64,000 nt of DNA from Vibrio sp. 14G-20 (lineage in GTDB: Bacteria; Pseudomonadota; Gammaproteobacteria; Enterobacterales; Vibrionaceae). Location of the stretch: positions 62,001 to 126,000 of the forward strand of contig NZ_JAPHPW010000004.1 of assembly GCF_026241515.1 (NCBI RefSeq). The letters run 5' to 3'. Under the pieces are notes generated by a model. That model did no database searches. It saw only the letters and a list, made by a program, of their open reading frames with translations, and was not told the DNA's origin. Of this stretch, positions 9,482 through 19,148 are shown piece after piece (position 1 is the first letter of the stretch; every line of letters starts with the position of its first letter). The position numbers were made by a program, and so were the translations under genes.

Positions 9482-10261
9482 TCATATCAATATCAACTGT
9501 GCCTCTAGTTGGTTGACCTCTAAGTGACACATTCGTAAGGCGTCAGCTAACTTGATATCACCATCAATATTACCTGTAAGGGTTGTCATAAACACTTCAT
9601 AGTCATCAGGATGAGGAAAGTGTTTTAACATTAATAATTGTATAGAGAACAGAACTATACGTGTTGCAGTTTCAACCAAAGATATCTCTGGGCAGACTAG
9701 ATTATTTTCACCATCAGGGTGAGGGAACTCCATACTACCATGTGCAAATAGATTTCTAAGGTCATATACAGCGTATAAACCGACTCCTGAAACACCAAAC
9801 TCTTTTAATTGACCAATTCTGGTTTCGACACGTTCATAGCCAATAGATTGTTGCGCTAACTCCCTGAACATAACGGTTTCAACAAGTAACTCTGGTATTG
9901 AATCTGCGCGGTTAAAGGTGCTTAACCATAAACAGGCATCTCTAATTTTTCCGCGCTTAGATTTATCTGGGTTCTTAGGGGGGTTAACGATATCAATTGT
10001 GGACTCTAGAGCGCCCCAAACAAAATTGAAAATGGCTAACTTTTCAGCAAAAATCGGCAGTAACTTATCCCTAGCTAAGTCAAATTCATCAGAGGATGAA
10101 CACCAGCCAAAGGTATTGTTGTATTTGATAGTATCAAGGGAAACTGATTCAACAGAAGCGGCTATTTGCAACCACTGATAGACACCACTCCATTCGGCCA
10201 CATCGTCTGTTGAGAACATGACATGTGACAGTGTTGCTATATGATCATTTAGTTGTCTCAA
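9482..10261 (-). CDS. HEPN-like protein (RNLFAHG motif), possible defence gene
   Basis: 259 residues, mostly helical. The segment YDLRNLFAHGSMEF carries R-x4-H (Arg169, His174), the hallmark of HEPN RNases, followed by Gly as in ApeA-like HEPN proteins. Many HEPN proteins cleave RNA in abortive infection or toxin-antitoxin systems; that role here is inference. No antitoxin-like gene adjoins. Start is a TTG with AGAGG about 7 bases upstream; an internal ATG at residue 15 is the alternative. It is the cargo of a solitary cassette and more AT-rich than its neighbours. Confidence 0.6.
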   Translation of the reverse strand: MRQLNDHIATLSHVMFSTDDVAEWSGVYQWLQIAASVESVSLDTIKYNNTFGWCSSSDEFDLARDKLLPIFAEKLAIFNFVWGALESTIDIVNPPKNPDKSKRGKIRDACLWLSTFNRADSIPELLVETVMFRELAQQSIGYERVETRIGQLKEFGVSGVGLYAVYDLRNLFAHGSMEFPHPDGENNLVCPEISLVETATRIVLFSIQLLMLKHFPHPDDYEVFMTTLTGNIDGDIKLADALRMCHLEVNQLEAQLILI

Positions 10262-10291
10262 TACTTGTCCTCTTACGATATTGCCTAACAG

Positions 10292-10341
10292 CTATTAGAC
10301 AGAAACATTCTGCTTTTAAATACAGAATTATTCAGTCTAGT
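10292..10341 (-). repeat. 50-bp inverted-repeat element, copy 1
   Basis: A 50-bp block matching 42 of 50 bases at 42089-42138. Nested arms (CTAGAC with GTCTAATAG, ATTCTG with CAGAAT) can form a hairpin around a 10-base A/T loop. It lies about 30 bases upstream of the HEPN gene start, next to the GTTAGGC cassette boundary. It could be a transcribed hairpin, an operator, or part of a second short attC. Confidence 0.6.
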
Positions 10342-10512
10342 TTCATATGGGCGGAACTCTACCACGATTAATCACAGCATTTCAGTGACTTAAAACATAG
10401 ATAAACTCATTAAATGATAAAATGCAGAATATTTCCATATAGTATGAATTTCGTAAAAACCCCGACTGACTGGATATAAACACAGCGCTCCACAGATACC
10501 CCAAAACACAAA

Positions 10513-10550
10513 AAAGCCTGCCATTTATGCGAACATAAATGGCAGGCTTT
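10513..10550 (-). terminator. Terminator of the art operon
   Basis: A perfect 17-bp stem (AAAGCCTGCCATTTATG and its complement) with a CGAA loop. It lies 31 bases beyond the artM stop, with an A-run that becomes the U-tract on the minus strand. The rest of 10342-10512 shows no gene. Confidence 0.92.
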
Positions 10551-10580
10551 ATACGTTAGTTAAGCTTGTGAGTGGCTAAC

Positions 10581-11249
10581 TTACGCCGCTTCGAATGCTA
10601 GGGCTTTCTTCTCTACTTGGCGGAAGATCAACGTTAGTATGCCGTTTACTGCTAAGTAGAATGCGCCAGCAATACCGAACACGGTGAGAGTGTCGTAGGT
10701 TTGGCCGTTGATACGCTGAGCGTAGCCCATCAAGTCCATGATGGTGATGGTGCTTGCCAGTGACGTGCCTTTGAATACTAGAATCACTTCGTTTGAGTAA
10801 GCAGGAACGGCGCGGCGCAGTGCGTATGGCAACAACACTTTCAACGTTCCGATTTTGTCCATGCCGAGTGCGCGGCATGCTTCCCACTGCCCTGCTGGAA
10901 TGGCGTTGAATGCGCCTCTGAACAGTAGCGTGCTGTACGCTGCTGTGTTCAATGCTAATGCTAACATTGCACAGAACCAAGGTTGGCTTAACCAAGTCCA
11001 TAGGAAGCTTTCACGAATCCAATCGAATTGACCTGGGCCGTAATACACCAAGAAGATCTGTACCAATAACGGCGTGCCCGTGAACAGCGTAATAAGTCCA
11101 CGAGTAAACCAATGTATTACTGGTAATCTTAGGATCAGCGTTACGGTCATCAACAGTGACAAGATACAACCAACAAGCAATGAAGCGCCTGTCAGTTGAA
11201 GACTGGTCACTAAGCCTTCAAGCATTTGAGAGAGGTATTGTTGATTCAT
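10581..11249 (-). CDS. artM: Arginine ABC transporter permease ArtM
   Basis: 222-residue inner-membrane permease of the HisM/ArtM type with five or so TM helices. The cytoplasmic coupling motif lies around [23 protein letters not shown]. It pairs with ArtQ to form the channel for arginine. Its start overlaps the artQ stop by 4 bases (ATGA), giving translational coupling, and it is the last gene before the operon terminator. Gene order artP-I/J-Q-M matches enteric artPIQM. Confidence 0.92.
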   Translation of the reverse strand: MNQQYLSQMLEGLVTSLQLTGASLLVGCILSLLMTVTLILRLPVIHWFTRGLITLFTGTPLLVQIFLVYYGPGQFDWIRESFLWTWLSQPWFCAMLALALNTAAYSTLLFRGAFNAIPAGQWEACRALGMDKIGTLKVLLPYALRRAVPAYSNEVILVFKGTSLASTITIMDLMGYAQRINGQTYDTLTVFGIAGAFYLAVNGILTLIFRQVEKKALAFEAA

Positions 11250-11932
11250 GCCATTGCCCCTTTGTTACCCAAACCTTGAATAGAGAACTTACCATCAATC
11301 ACTTTTACCAATCTTTGTGTGATTAAAGTGATGACCAAGTAGATTGCAGCTGCTGTCGCGTACCAAGTAAATGCTTCGTGCGTTGCTGCTGATGTTAGTT
11401 GTGCTTGTTTAAGCAAATCCGTTACGCCAATCAGCGAAACTAGCGCGGTGTCTTTTAGTAACACTAACCATTGGTTGGTTAACCCTGGTAGTGCGTGTCT
11501 TACCGCTTGAGGTAACACGATACGAAAGAATGCACGCGACTGAGAAATACCAAGCGCACCTGCTGCTTCTCTCTGCCCTTTGCTTACTGCTTTTAATGCA
11601 CCACGCAAGGTTTGCGAAGCGTAAGAAGCAAAGATAAGTGACAGTGCAACAACACCAGATAAGAACGGGCTCACTTCTATGAAGTCGCCAGTGATCATGA
11701 ACAGAACTTGTGTCGAACCAAAGTAGATAAACAGTACGACCAGAATTTCTGGTAAACCACGAACAATCGTCACAAATGCAGTCGTTGGCCATTTGATTGC
11801 AATACGACGAGACATCTCACCACTTGCAAACAAAACTGCTAGAACCAATCCAACCAATAGGCTTACAAACGCAAGCTGAACAGTCATCCTGCTTGCTTCG
11901 ACGAGCCCTAAAGAGTAACCCGTTAATTCCAT
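11246..11932 (-). CDS. artQ: Arginine ABC transporter permease ArtQ
   Basis: 228-residue permease partner of ArtM. The conserved [22 protein letters not shown] loop (about residues 140-160) contacts the ATPase. Other segments ([34 protein letters not shown]) are characteristic of polar amino-acid permeases. It starts 3 bases after the binding-protein stop and overlaps artM. Substrate specificity is inferred from the operon and sequence resemblance. Confidence 0.92.
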   Translation of the reverse strand: MELTGYSLGLVEASRMTVQLAFVSLLVGLVLAVLFASGEMSRRIAIKWPTTAFVTIVRGLPEILVVLFIYFGSTQVLFMITGDFIEVSPFLSGVVALSLIFASYASQTLRGALKAVSKGQREAAGALGISQSRAFFRIVLPQAVRHALPGLTNQWLVLLKDTALVSLIGVTDLLKQAQLTSAATHEAFTWYATAAAIYLVITLITQRLVKVIDGKFSIQGLGNKGAMA

Positions 11933-11935
11933 AAA

Positions 11936-12667
11936 TTACTTACCGAAGTACTTGTTGAAGATCTTGTCGTATTCGCCGTTCGCTTTCACTGCTGCAAGTG
12001 CAACGTTAAGCTGGTCTACAAGTTCTTGGTTGCTCTTGTTTACTGCGATACCAAAGCCGTTGCCGAAGTACTCTTGGTTTGTTACTTGGTCGCCGACGTA
12101 CGTTAGGTTGTCTTCTTTCTTGAACCATTCAGCTACAACGGCTGTGTCACCGAATACAGAATCGATACGACCGTTTTTCATGTCGATGAATGCATCTTGG
12201 TAGCTTGAGTAAGGTACCGCTGTTACGCCAGTCATTTGCTCAAGTAAGAAGCTCTGGTGAGTAGAACCGTTTTGAACACCAACACGCTTACCTTCTAGTG
12301 CTGCTTGGTCTGCTACTTTGCCTTCAAAAGAGATGAATGCTGCAGAGTTATCGTAGTAAGCGTTAGAGAAGTTCACTTGTTGAAGACGCGCTTCAGTGAT
12401 GTCCATTGCTGAGATAGCTGCATCGTAACGTTTGAATTTAAGTGCAGGGATCAAGCTATCAAATGCTTGGTTGTGGAAAGTACAGGTTGCTTTCATCTCT
12501 TCACAAAGTGCGTTTGCTAGGTCTACGTCAAAACCTTGGATTTGGTTGTTCTCATCCATGAATTCAAATGGTGCGTAAGTTGCTTCCATTGCGAATTTGA
12601 TTTCTTCTTGAGCTGCTGCGTTGAAAGAAGCAAGACCGATAAGTGAAGCTAGTAGAATCTTTTTCAT
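11936..12667 (-). CDS. artI: Arginine ABC transporter periplasmic binding protein
   Basis: 243-residue SBP family 3 protein. A signal peptide (about residues 1-19, ending AAA) precedes the ligand-binding core with YAPFEFMDENNQIQGFDVDL and DAAISAMDITEAR, typical of arginine/lysine/ornithine receptors. It delivers substrate to ArtQM. The artI versus artJ label cannot be decided from sequence alone; position in the operon favours artI. A 119-base gap separates it from artP and may hold a secondary promoter. Confidence 0.88.
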   Translation of the reverse strand: MKKILLASLIGLASFNAAAQEEIKFAMEATYAPFEFMDENNQIQGFDVDLANALCEEMKATCTFHNQAFDSLIPALKFKRYDAAISAMDITEARLQQVNFSNAYYDNSAAFISFEGKVADQAALEGKRVGVQNGSTHQSFLLEQMTGVTAVPYSSYQDAFIDMKNGRIDSVFGDTAVVAEWFKKEDNLTYVGDQVTNQEYFGNGFGIAVNKSNQELVDQLNVALAAVKANGEYDKIFNKYFGK

Positions 12668-12786
12668 TTTGTTACTCCGAATACGTGTAATAGTGGCCTG
12701 CGGCCATTCTTATAATTTGATTGTTTTAATTGATGTTGTGTTTAGCTAAATCTAGTTAGTCAACTTTCTTTTAATAAATGACTTAC

Positions 12787-13515
12787 TTAGTGAGTCAAAT
12801 ATTCAGCAAACTCTGGAGTCTGCGGATTAATAAATGAATCGCTGGTGCCGTGTTCAACGATGTACCCTTTCTCTAGGTACAGAACGTGGCTAGCGATCTT
12901 CTTCGCGAAATCGACTTCGTGCGTCACGACCACTTGGGTAATGCCCGTTCCGCTCAATTCTTTAATGATGCTCACGACTTGGTTGGTGATCTCAGGATCA
13001 AGCGCCGCTGTTGGTTCATCAAACAACAACACATCCGGTTTCATCATCAGCGCACGTGCAATCGCAACACGCTGTTGTTGACCGCCAGACAGTTGAAGTG
13101 GCCAAGCGTCTGCTTTGTCGGCAAGTTGAAGTGTCTTTAGTACTTCTTGCGCTTGCTTGATCGCTTCTTGCTTATCCAAACCTGCAACTTTGGTTGGTGC
13201 TTCAATCAAGTTTTCCATCACAGTCATGTGTGGCCATAAGTTGTATTGCTGGAACACCATGCCGACTTTACGACGAAGTTTAAGCCCCTGCTTCTCTTGG
13301 ATTTGACTTGAAAAATCGAATTGCTCGTTCGCAATGTCTAATTCGCCGTTGTCCGCGATTTCTAGCAGGTTCAAAACACGCAGTAGTGAACTCTTACCAG
13401 CGCCGCTTGGGCCAAGCAGTACCAAGGTTTCGCCACTCTCACAGTTAAAACTGATGTCGTGAAGAACTTGGATATCGCCATATGATTTGCTGATGCTCTT
13501 TACTTGAATACTCAT
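12787..13515 (-). CDS. artP: Arginine ABC transporter ATP-binding protein ArtP
   Basis: 242-residue ABC ATPase. Walker A is GPSGAGKS (about residues 35-42), the Q-loop is FQQYNLWPH, the signature is LSGGQQQR, Walker B is VLLFDEPTA and the switch His lies in VVTHEVDF. The start at 13515 ([13 protein letters not shown]) matches the family N-terminus better than the upstream in-frame ATG at 13530. First gene of the operon. Confidence 0.92.
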   Translation of the reverse strand: MSIQVKSISKSYGDIQVLHDISFNCESGETLVLLGPSGAGKSSLLRVLNLLEIADNGELDIANEQFDFSSQIQEKQGLKLRRKVGMVFQQYNLWPHMTVMENLIEAPTKVAGLDKQEAIKQAQEVLKTLQLADKADAWPLQLSGGQQQRVAIARALMMKPDVLLFDEPTAALDPEITNQVVSIIKELSGTGITQVVVTHEVDFAKKIASHVLYLEKGYIVEHGTSDSFINPQTPEFAEYLTH

Positions 13516-14071
13516 GCCACAATACTGCATTAATTGTCATTTGTTGGTTATTCTATTCAATCCGAGGTTTTATGCAAGAAAAATGTATAAAAAACTACTT
13601 TGTTGAATTTTTGTAATAAATATTGCACAAAAAACAGTCGCTATAACTGGTCTTACAACCAAAGCTTTCAAGTCATTGATAAGGTTAATATCGAGACAAA
13701 AAGCAAACGTTTCGCTATCAATTTATAAATCATCACTCGATTGCTAACTTATGAGTGCACTCTCCTATTAACGCCTATTTACTTGCATAAAAATTAGGGT
13801 TAAATCCCTCGCTTTCCTATCGAACTGACTGGACCAGAATGCTTAGTTTTCCTTTAAGGTCGTTTTGAACTTTATGATGAAATGTTGGAAATTGAGTTTC
13901 CTAGGGAGCGTCACAGCGCAATAAATGCTTTAATGGGTTCTATTCTCAACAACTACTTCCCAGCGAATAACGCGCAGTACTGGCAACAAGCCATAAACCA
14001 TAAACCATAAGCAAGAAGTAATAAGTAACAAGCCATCTATTTTTAAAGCGACAACACATTAAGGCAGTCAT
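13516..14071. other. Divergent intergenic region, artP / ABC exporter
   Basis: About 555 bp without a convincing gene. It must carry promoters for artP (minus) and the ABC exporter (plus). AT-rich stretches at 13555-13640 include TTGAATTTTTGTAA (13603-13616), loosely like an ArgR half-site, but this is weak. Near 13992-14012 three 7-bp units (CATAAAC, CATAAAC, CATAAGC) occur in tandem. Confidence 0.4.
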
Positions 14072-15907
14072 ATGCAAAACGATGTCTCTTCTACGCTCGA
14101 CTCTACTCAGCGACAGACTCAGCGATCGACTCAACAAGCGCCAGAGCCCAAGCCAGAGAAAAAAAGCCTCAGCATTTTATTTGAGCTAAGCAAATTCATT
14201 CAGCCTTATAAAGGTCGAGTGTTCGTCGCACTACTCGCCTTGATCTTTACGGCAAGCTTAACGCTTTCAGTTGGCCACGGTATTCGTCTGCTTATCGACC
14301 AAGGTTTTAGCCAACAATCACTCTCAGATTTAGGCAGCGCAATTCAGTTCATCATGGTCGTGGTCGTATTGATCTCGATTGGTACTTTCTTCCGCTTCTA
14401 TTTGGTTTCTTCTGTTGGGGAACGCGTGAGTGCGGATATTCGTTTATCGGTTTTCAATCATGTCGTGACGCTGCATCCGAGCTACTTCGAAACCAATGGC
14501 AGTGGCGACATCATGTCGCGAATCACCACGGATACCACTCTGCTTCAAAGCATCATAGGTTCGTCGTTCTCGATGGCGATGCGCAGCGCGTTGATGTGTA
14601 TTGGTGCGATCATCATGCTGTTTGCGACCAATATTAAGCTGACATTGATTGTATTGGCCTCGGTGCCATTTATCCTGATTCCTATTTTGGTATACGGTCG
14701 ACGTGTAAGAGCCTTATCTCGCCAAAGCCAAGATTCCATGTCTGATGTGGGTTCTTACGCAGGTGAGGCAATTGAGCACATTAAAACGGTGCAAAGCTAT
14801 AGCCGAGAAGCGCAAGAGAAAGCTTCATTCGCGGTAGAAGTGGAAAAGGCTTATGAGATTGGTCGCCAGCGTGTAAAACAGCGCGCGATTCTTATCTCTG
14901 GTGTGATTGTTATCGTGTTCAGCGCAATATCAGGGATGCTGTGGGTTGGTGGTAGTGATGTTATTAACGGCACTATGTCGGCGGGTGATCTGGCTGCATT
15001 TGTCTTCTATGCGATCATGGTTGCTTCATCACTAGGTACGATTTCTGAAGTAATGGGTGAATTGCAACGTGCGGCAGGTGCGACAGAACGATTAATTGAA
15101 ATTCTACAAGTTGAAAGCCACATTGTTGCGCCTGTTGAAAACCCAACACCACTGGATAACGTGACACCAGAAGTCGCTTTTGATGATGTGACCTTCTGTT
15201 ACCCATCAAGACCCGACCAGCCCGCAACAAGTAACCTCACACTGACTGCCCATGAAGGCAAAGTGTTGGCATTGGTTGGCCCATCTGGTGCAGGTAAAAC
15301 TACCCTGTTTGAACTGTTGCAACGTTTCTACGACCCGCAAGTGGGTAAAGTCACCTTAGGCGGTGTTGAACTGAATCAGTTTGATCCTAACGAGCTAAGA
15401 AAGCAGATGGCGTTAGTTCCTCAGCAACCCGCCCTGTTCAGTAACGATGTGTTCCACAACATTCGCTACGGAAACCCGAAAGCAACGGACGAACAAGTTA
15501 TCGAGGCCGCTAAAAAAGCACACGCACATGAGTTCATCCAAAACCTACCTGAAGGCTATCACAGCTTTCTTGGTGAACGCGGTGTAAGGCTTTCTGGTGG
15601 TCAGAGACAACGTATTGCCATCGCTCGTGCCATCCTAAAAGATCCAAACATTCTATTGTTGGACGAAGCAACCAGTGCGCTAGACAGCGAAAGTGAGCAT
15701 CACGTACAACAAGCTTTAGAAGAGTTAATGCGTGGTAGAACAACTATCATTATTGCCCATCGTTTATCAACAATTAAACACGCCGACCAGATTGCGGTGC
15801 TCGATAAAGGACAGCTAGTAGACATCGGCGACCACCAGTCGCTCATCAATAGCTGCGAATTGTACCAACGCCTAGTTGAACTGCAATTCAAACACCTGAG
15901 TAGCTAA
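14072..15907 (+). CDS. Homodimeric ABC exporter (MsbA/BmrA-like half transporter)
   Basis: 611 residues. A polar Gln/Thr-rich N-terminus (1-30) leads into a six-helix transmembrane domain (about 40-330), then the nucleotide-binding domain. The latter shows Walker A GPSGAGKTT (about 402), signature LSGGQRQR (about 506), Walker B ILLLDEATSALD and H-loop IIAHRLSTI. The family exports lipids, drugs or peptides; the substrate is not evident. Monocistronic: 220 bases separate it from the next gene. Confidence 0.88.
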   Translation: MQNDVSSTLDSTQRQTQRSTQQAPEPKPEKKSLSILFELSKFIQPYKGRVFVALLALIFTASLTLSVGHGIRLLIDQGFSQQSLSDLGSAIQFIMVVVVLISIGTFFRFYLVSSVGERVSADIRLSVFNHVVTLHPSYFETNGSGDIMSRITTDTTLLQSIIGSSFSMAMRSALMCIGAIIMLFATNIKLTLIVLASVPFILIPILVYGRRVRALSRQSQDSMSDVGSYAGEAIEHIKTVQSYSREAQEKASFAVEVEKAYEIGRQRVKQRAILISGVIVIVFSAISGMLWVGGSDVINGTMSAGDLAAFVFYAIMVASSLGTISEVMGELQRAAGATERLIEILQVESHIVAPVENPTPLDNVTPEVAFDDVTFCYPSRPDQPATSNLTLTAHEGKVLALVGPSGAGKTTLFELLQRFYDPQVGKVTLGGVELNQFDPNELRKQMALVPQQPALFSNDVFHNIRYGNPKATDEQVIEAAKKAHAHEFIQNLPEGYHSFLGERGVRLSGGQRQRIAIARAILKDPNILLLDEATSALDSESEHHVQQALEELMRGRTTIIIAHRLSTIKHADQIAVLDKGQLVDIGDHQSLINSCELYQRLVELQFKHLSS

Positions 15908-16127
15908 GTTATAGAGCAAAAGCGTTCAAGTCATTAAGTAATGAAAGACTAAGTCACTGACATTGTGTGGTTTCAAGCTTCAAAAACTTAAATCACACGT
16001 GTTGCAGTTTTGTTAATTTAGCGGTAGGGTTTTTATTCCAATAACAACTTATCCCGATGAAGGATAAGCCAATAACGTTAATTACCCAGATAACATTAAC
16101 TACACAGATAACAATAAGAGAGTTCGC

Positions 16128-16592
16128 ATGGAAGCACTATTATCTGATTACCCGGTAGTAACAGAAATCCCAGTCGCTTGGGGAGAAATGGACGCGCTTA
16201 ATCACGTTAACAACGCCGTATATTTTCGTTATTTCGAAACCGCTCGCTTAGATTTTTTCAAGCACGTCGAGCTGATGGAAGAGATGGCGATTACCAAAGT
16301 TGGCCCTGTTCTTGGCGACACTTATTGTAAATATTTCCGACCAGTCACGTATCCAGACACGCTGATGATTGGCTCTCGCGTTACAGACATTCAAGACGAC
16401 CGCTTCACCATGGAATACGCGATCGTCAGTAAGACTCAGCAAAAACTGACGACCATAGGCACCGCGACCATCGTGATGTTTGATTTTGCTTCAAACCAAA
16501 AAGCCCTGCTCTCGCTGCGCTTAACCAACGAAATTGAAAAGATGAACACGTTGAAAAGCCCATGCTTCAAACAAGAAGCCGTGACGGAATAA
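16128..16592 (+). CDS. Thioesterase (4HBT/YbgC-like hotdog fold)
   Basis: 154-residue hotdog-fold acyl-CoA thioesterase. The motif WGEMDALNHVNNAVYFRYFE (about residues 19-38) holds the family Asp and the HVNN signature. The substrate is unknown. A strong terminator follows. The N-terminus starts with an ATG behind AATAAGAGAG, a plausible ribosome binding site. Confidence 0.87.
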   Translation: MEALLSDYPVVTEIPVAWGEMDALNHVNNAVYFRYFETARLDFFKHVELMEEMAITKVGPVLGDTYCKYFRPVTYPDTLMIGSRVTDIQDDRFTMEYAIVSKTQQKLTTIGTATIVMFDFASNQKALLSLRLTNEIEKMNTLKSPCFKQEAVTE

Positions 16593-16623
16593 CGTATTCG
16601 CTGATTCAAAATACTCAGATACA

Positions 16624-16651
16624 AAAAGGCCACTCGATTGAGTGGCCTTTT
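16624..16651. terminator. Rho-independent terminator after thioesterase gene
   Basis: A perfect 12-bp stem (AAAAGGCCACTC) with a GATT loop and flanking A and T runs. It lies between the thioesterase gene and the convergent U32 gene and is bidirectional in form. Confidence 0.92.
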
Positions 16652-16752
16652 GTTTATTGGTTCAGAGTACTTATAAGCGGTTATAAACGGTTAAGACTTA
16701 TAGACCTTGAATGCTGAACGCTCTTTGCTTTAGAAGCTATAAGCCGTGCAGC

Positions 16753-16816
16753 CTATAAATCTATAGACCTACAAACCTTGAACCCTATAGACCTTGCACC
16801 CTATAAACCTTGAACG
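16753..16816. repeat. 16-bp tandem repeat at the 3' end of the U32 gene
   Basis: Three 16-bp units of the form CTAYARACCTTGMACS (16769-16784, 16785-16800, 16801-16816) and a more diverged fourth (16753-16768). The last unit encodes the C-terminal VQGL and stop codon of the minus-strand gene. The spacer copies look like duplications of the gene's own end; further fragments (CTTATAGACCTTGAATGC) continue toward 16695. Confidence 0.75.
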
Positions 16817-19056
16817 TACTGAGCATTAGTTCGAACTTCAACCATCTGTTCTAGGTTCTGTTGTGAACCATCAACGCCATCAATCAAACCTTGGAAGTGT
16901 TTGATTAGCTCTACTTTGTCTTGTACTTCTTTCGAACCTGCACCGATGTTAGTCAGGTCAATGAAGAACTCATCGAACAGACCCGAGAAATCCGTTACCG
17001 CATCATGGTTTAAGAACTGTTCGTGGTTGTAAATGCTTGGGTAGCCACCCTTCTGTTTATCAACCGCGAAAGAGATGCCTTTCACGTTGGTAATCGTGGT
17101 CGCTTTCTCACACTTCAACATACAACCTGCTTCGATGCTTGGCTTGTTACAACCAACGGTTCTTTGGAAGAAACACTGGCGGCTGGTCATCATCAAGATT
17201 GGGTGGTAGATGCTGTAGAACAGTTTGAAGTTCTCTGGGCGGCGAATATGACGAATCTGACCTTTGTTGATCTCGTTCGAAATGAAAGCACCAGCACAGT
17301 TCAGCTCTTCTTTCAGCGTAACCAGTGCGTGAGAGTTGGTCGTGTTCATGAACGGGCCTGCAACCCACTCAATTCCCATCTCGTAAGCTTTGTAAGCAAT
17401 ACCCGTGTTGTTGGTCACGATGCGAGCTGGCTTGATCTCTTCAAGAATACGAACCGCTTCATCGTAATCTTTGCCGATTAATACTGCAGGGAACCAAGGA
17501 ATCAAACGTGGGTTTGCTGCCAAGATGTCGATGTACTTGTTACAACGCTTCTTGAAGCTTTCAGGCAGTTTAAAGTAAACATCCGCGTCAGTTACGTCAC
17601 ACAGGTGCAAGTCTTCCACATCAGCGATAAGCATCGACATGGTTGGCTTTTCGTTCACCTTTGGTTGCTGAGGCAGTGCTGGTACTTCAACGTGCTTAAT
17701 CACTTTCACAGAACCGTTTAAGATGAAATCGATTTCGTCTTTTAAGACCGACACTTCTTTCAAAGGAAGAATCAGACCTTCATCTAAGTTGTCGTAGTTA
17801 CAGTTTTCAAGCGTATGAACCGCACTCTTCACTGATTTGAAACGCTTCTCAAGTAACGCCTGAGTAATCGAAGTCTCTTTAGCTGTTGCCAATAATGATT
17901 GAGATTGAACCGTAAAGTTTTCTTTTGGTGTGTTCACTGTCACCGTAAATGGTTGACCCACCTTAGCACTAAACGACAATGACACGGGTGTTTTACGAAT
18001 ATCAAGGAACTCGATCTTGTCGCGCATTTCACTGCCTAGGGCATTTTTCGCTTCATAAAGATCGCTGGTCACTTCTTGAATTTGTACCACTGAGATTTCA
18101 TTGTTCTCTTTCGTCGCTTTATCAACGGCGTAGTTCATGCTGTTGTCACGAGGATTATCAATGAACATGTCTTTCGTTAGGTTGCCCTTAAGGAAAGAGT
18201 TAGTGAAATCACGGTTGAATACTTTGTGCAGGTTTGAATCGTCTTCGATCAACAAACCACTTTCTACAAAGCTATCAATTTGTTTGCGCCACGTATCAAC
18301 CACTGTGTATACGTAGTGTGCGCCTTTGATACGGCCTTCAACTTTCAATGAGTCGACTTTCGCGTCAACCAATTCAGGTAGGTCGTAGTACGCTGAATTA
18401 TCTTTCAGGTTCAGTGGGAACTTGTTTCCTGCATCAGTGATTTCGTATTCATCACGACATGCTTGGCTACAACGGCCACGGTTACCTGAGTTACCCACAC
18501 TTACTGAGCTTGAGTAACATTGGCCAGAGAATGCGATACACAAAGCGCCATGTACAAACACTTCGGTTAGAACATCGTGGTCGTGTGCCACTTCCGTCAG
18601 CATTTTGATTTCTGGCAGGTTCAATTCACGAGACAAGTTAACGCGTGTTGCGCCAATTTTAGACAAGAACTTAATCTGGCCTTCGTTGTGTGTCGTTAAC
18701 TGAGTCGATGCGTGAACATCTAACGATGGGAAATGCTTTTTCACCAAATCGAACAAACCAAGATCTTGGACGATGATGCCATCAAGCTTAGTGTTCACAA
18801 GCTGGTTCAACAGTTTAGTGATGCTCTTAATTTCATGCTCCAGCAGCACAACGTTAAGAGTCAGAAACACTTCACAACCGTATTCATGAGCAAGGCGAAT
18901 CACACCATTCAACTCATCTAACGATAGGTTAGAGGCTCTGTTACGAGCGTTGAAGGTGTCTAAACCGCAATAAACCGCATTAGCACCCGCTACGATAGCT
19001 GCTTTAATCGCCTCTACATCGCCACCTGGGGCTAATAACTCAATCTTTCTGCTCAT
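16801..19056 (-). CDS. rlhA: U32 peptidase-family protein, RlhA-like rRNA hydroxylase
   Basis: 751 residues. The N-terminal half has the U32 hallmarks LLAPGGDVEAIKAAI, YCGLDTFNARNR and the Cys-containing GNSGNRGRCSQACRDEY region. It most resembles E. coli YdcP/RlhA, which with prephenate hydroxylates 23S rRNA C2501. Further cysteines late in the protein (SRQCFFQRTVGCNKP, AGCMLKCEKA) fit an iron-sulfur site. It seems longer than the E. coli protein as I recall it. Monocistronic on the minus strand. TrhP (tRNA) is the main alternative U32 role. Confidence 0.78.
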   Translation of the reverse strand: MSRKIELLAPGGDVEAIKAAIVAGANAVYCGLDTFNARNRASNLSLDELNGVIRLAHEYGCEVFLTLNVVLLEHEIKSITKLLNQLVNTKLDGIIVQDLGLFDLVKKHFPSLDVHASTQLTTHNEGQIKFLSKIGATRVNLSRELNLPEIKMLTEVAHDHDVLTEVFVHGALCIAFSGQCYSSSVSVGNSGNRGRCSQACRDEYEITDAGNKFPLNLKDNSAYYDLPELVDAKVDSLKVEGRIKGAHYVYTVVDTWRKQIDSFVESGLLIEDDSNLHKVFNRDFTNSFLKGNLTKDMFIDNPRDNSMNYAVDKATKENNEISVVQIQEVTSDLYEAKNALGSEMRDKIEFLDIRKTPVSLSFSAKVGQPFTVTVNTPKENFTVQSQSLLATAKETSITQALLEKRFKSVKSAVHTLENCNYDNLDEGLILPLKEVSVLKDEIDFILNGSVKVIKHVEVPALPQQPKVNEKPTMSMLIADVEDLHLCDVTDADVYFKLPESFKKRCNKYIDILAANPRLIPWFPAVLIGKDYDEAVRILEEIKPARIVTNNTGIAYKAYEMGIEWVAGPFMNTTNSHALVTLKEELNCAGAFISNEINKGQIRHIRRPENFKLFYSIYHPILMMTSRQCFFQRTVGCNKPSIEAGCMLKCEKATTITNVKGISFAVDKQKGGYPSIYNHEQFLNHDAVTDFSGLFDEFFIDLTNIGAGSKEVQDKVELIKHFQGLIDGVDGSQQNLEQMVEVRTNAQYVQGL

Positions 19057-19148
19057 TTTTGAAGTCGCTCACTTACTTATAATTTTTAAGCCGCGTATTC
19101 TACCTACATCACGATCTCTTTACCACCTAACAACACTTTTCAAACTAA

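Larger units (their letters stand above)
9380..10289 (-). mobile_element. Solitary integron-type gene cassette (SALIN-like)
   Basis: The unit runs from a GTTAGGC core (10283-10289, minus strand) 22 bases before the HEPN gene start, through that single gene, to the attC at its 3' end. No integrase is present in the window and no neighbouring cassette joins it, so it resembles a single attC site lacking an integrase. The boundary cores are seen directly; past mobility is inferred. Confidence 0.6.

Noticed and set aside
13603..13616. ArgR box upstream of artP
   Set aside because: Only loosely similar to the ARG-box consensus, and AT-rich background makes such matches common.
17023..17481. 152-codon frame antisense to the U32 gene
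   Set aside because: Antisense shadow of the real gene; composition and lack of ribosome binding site speak against it.
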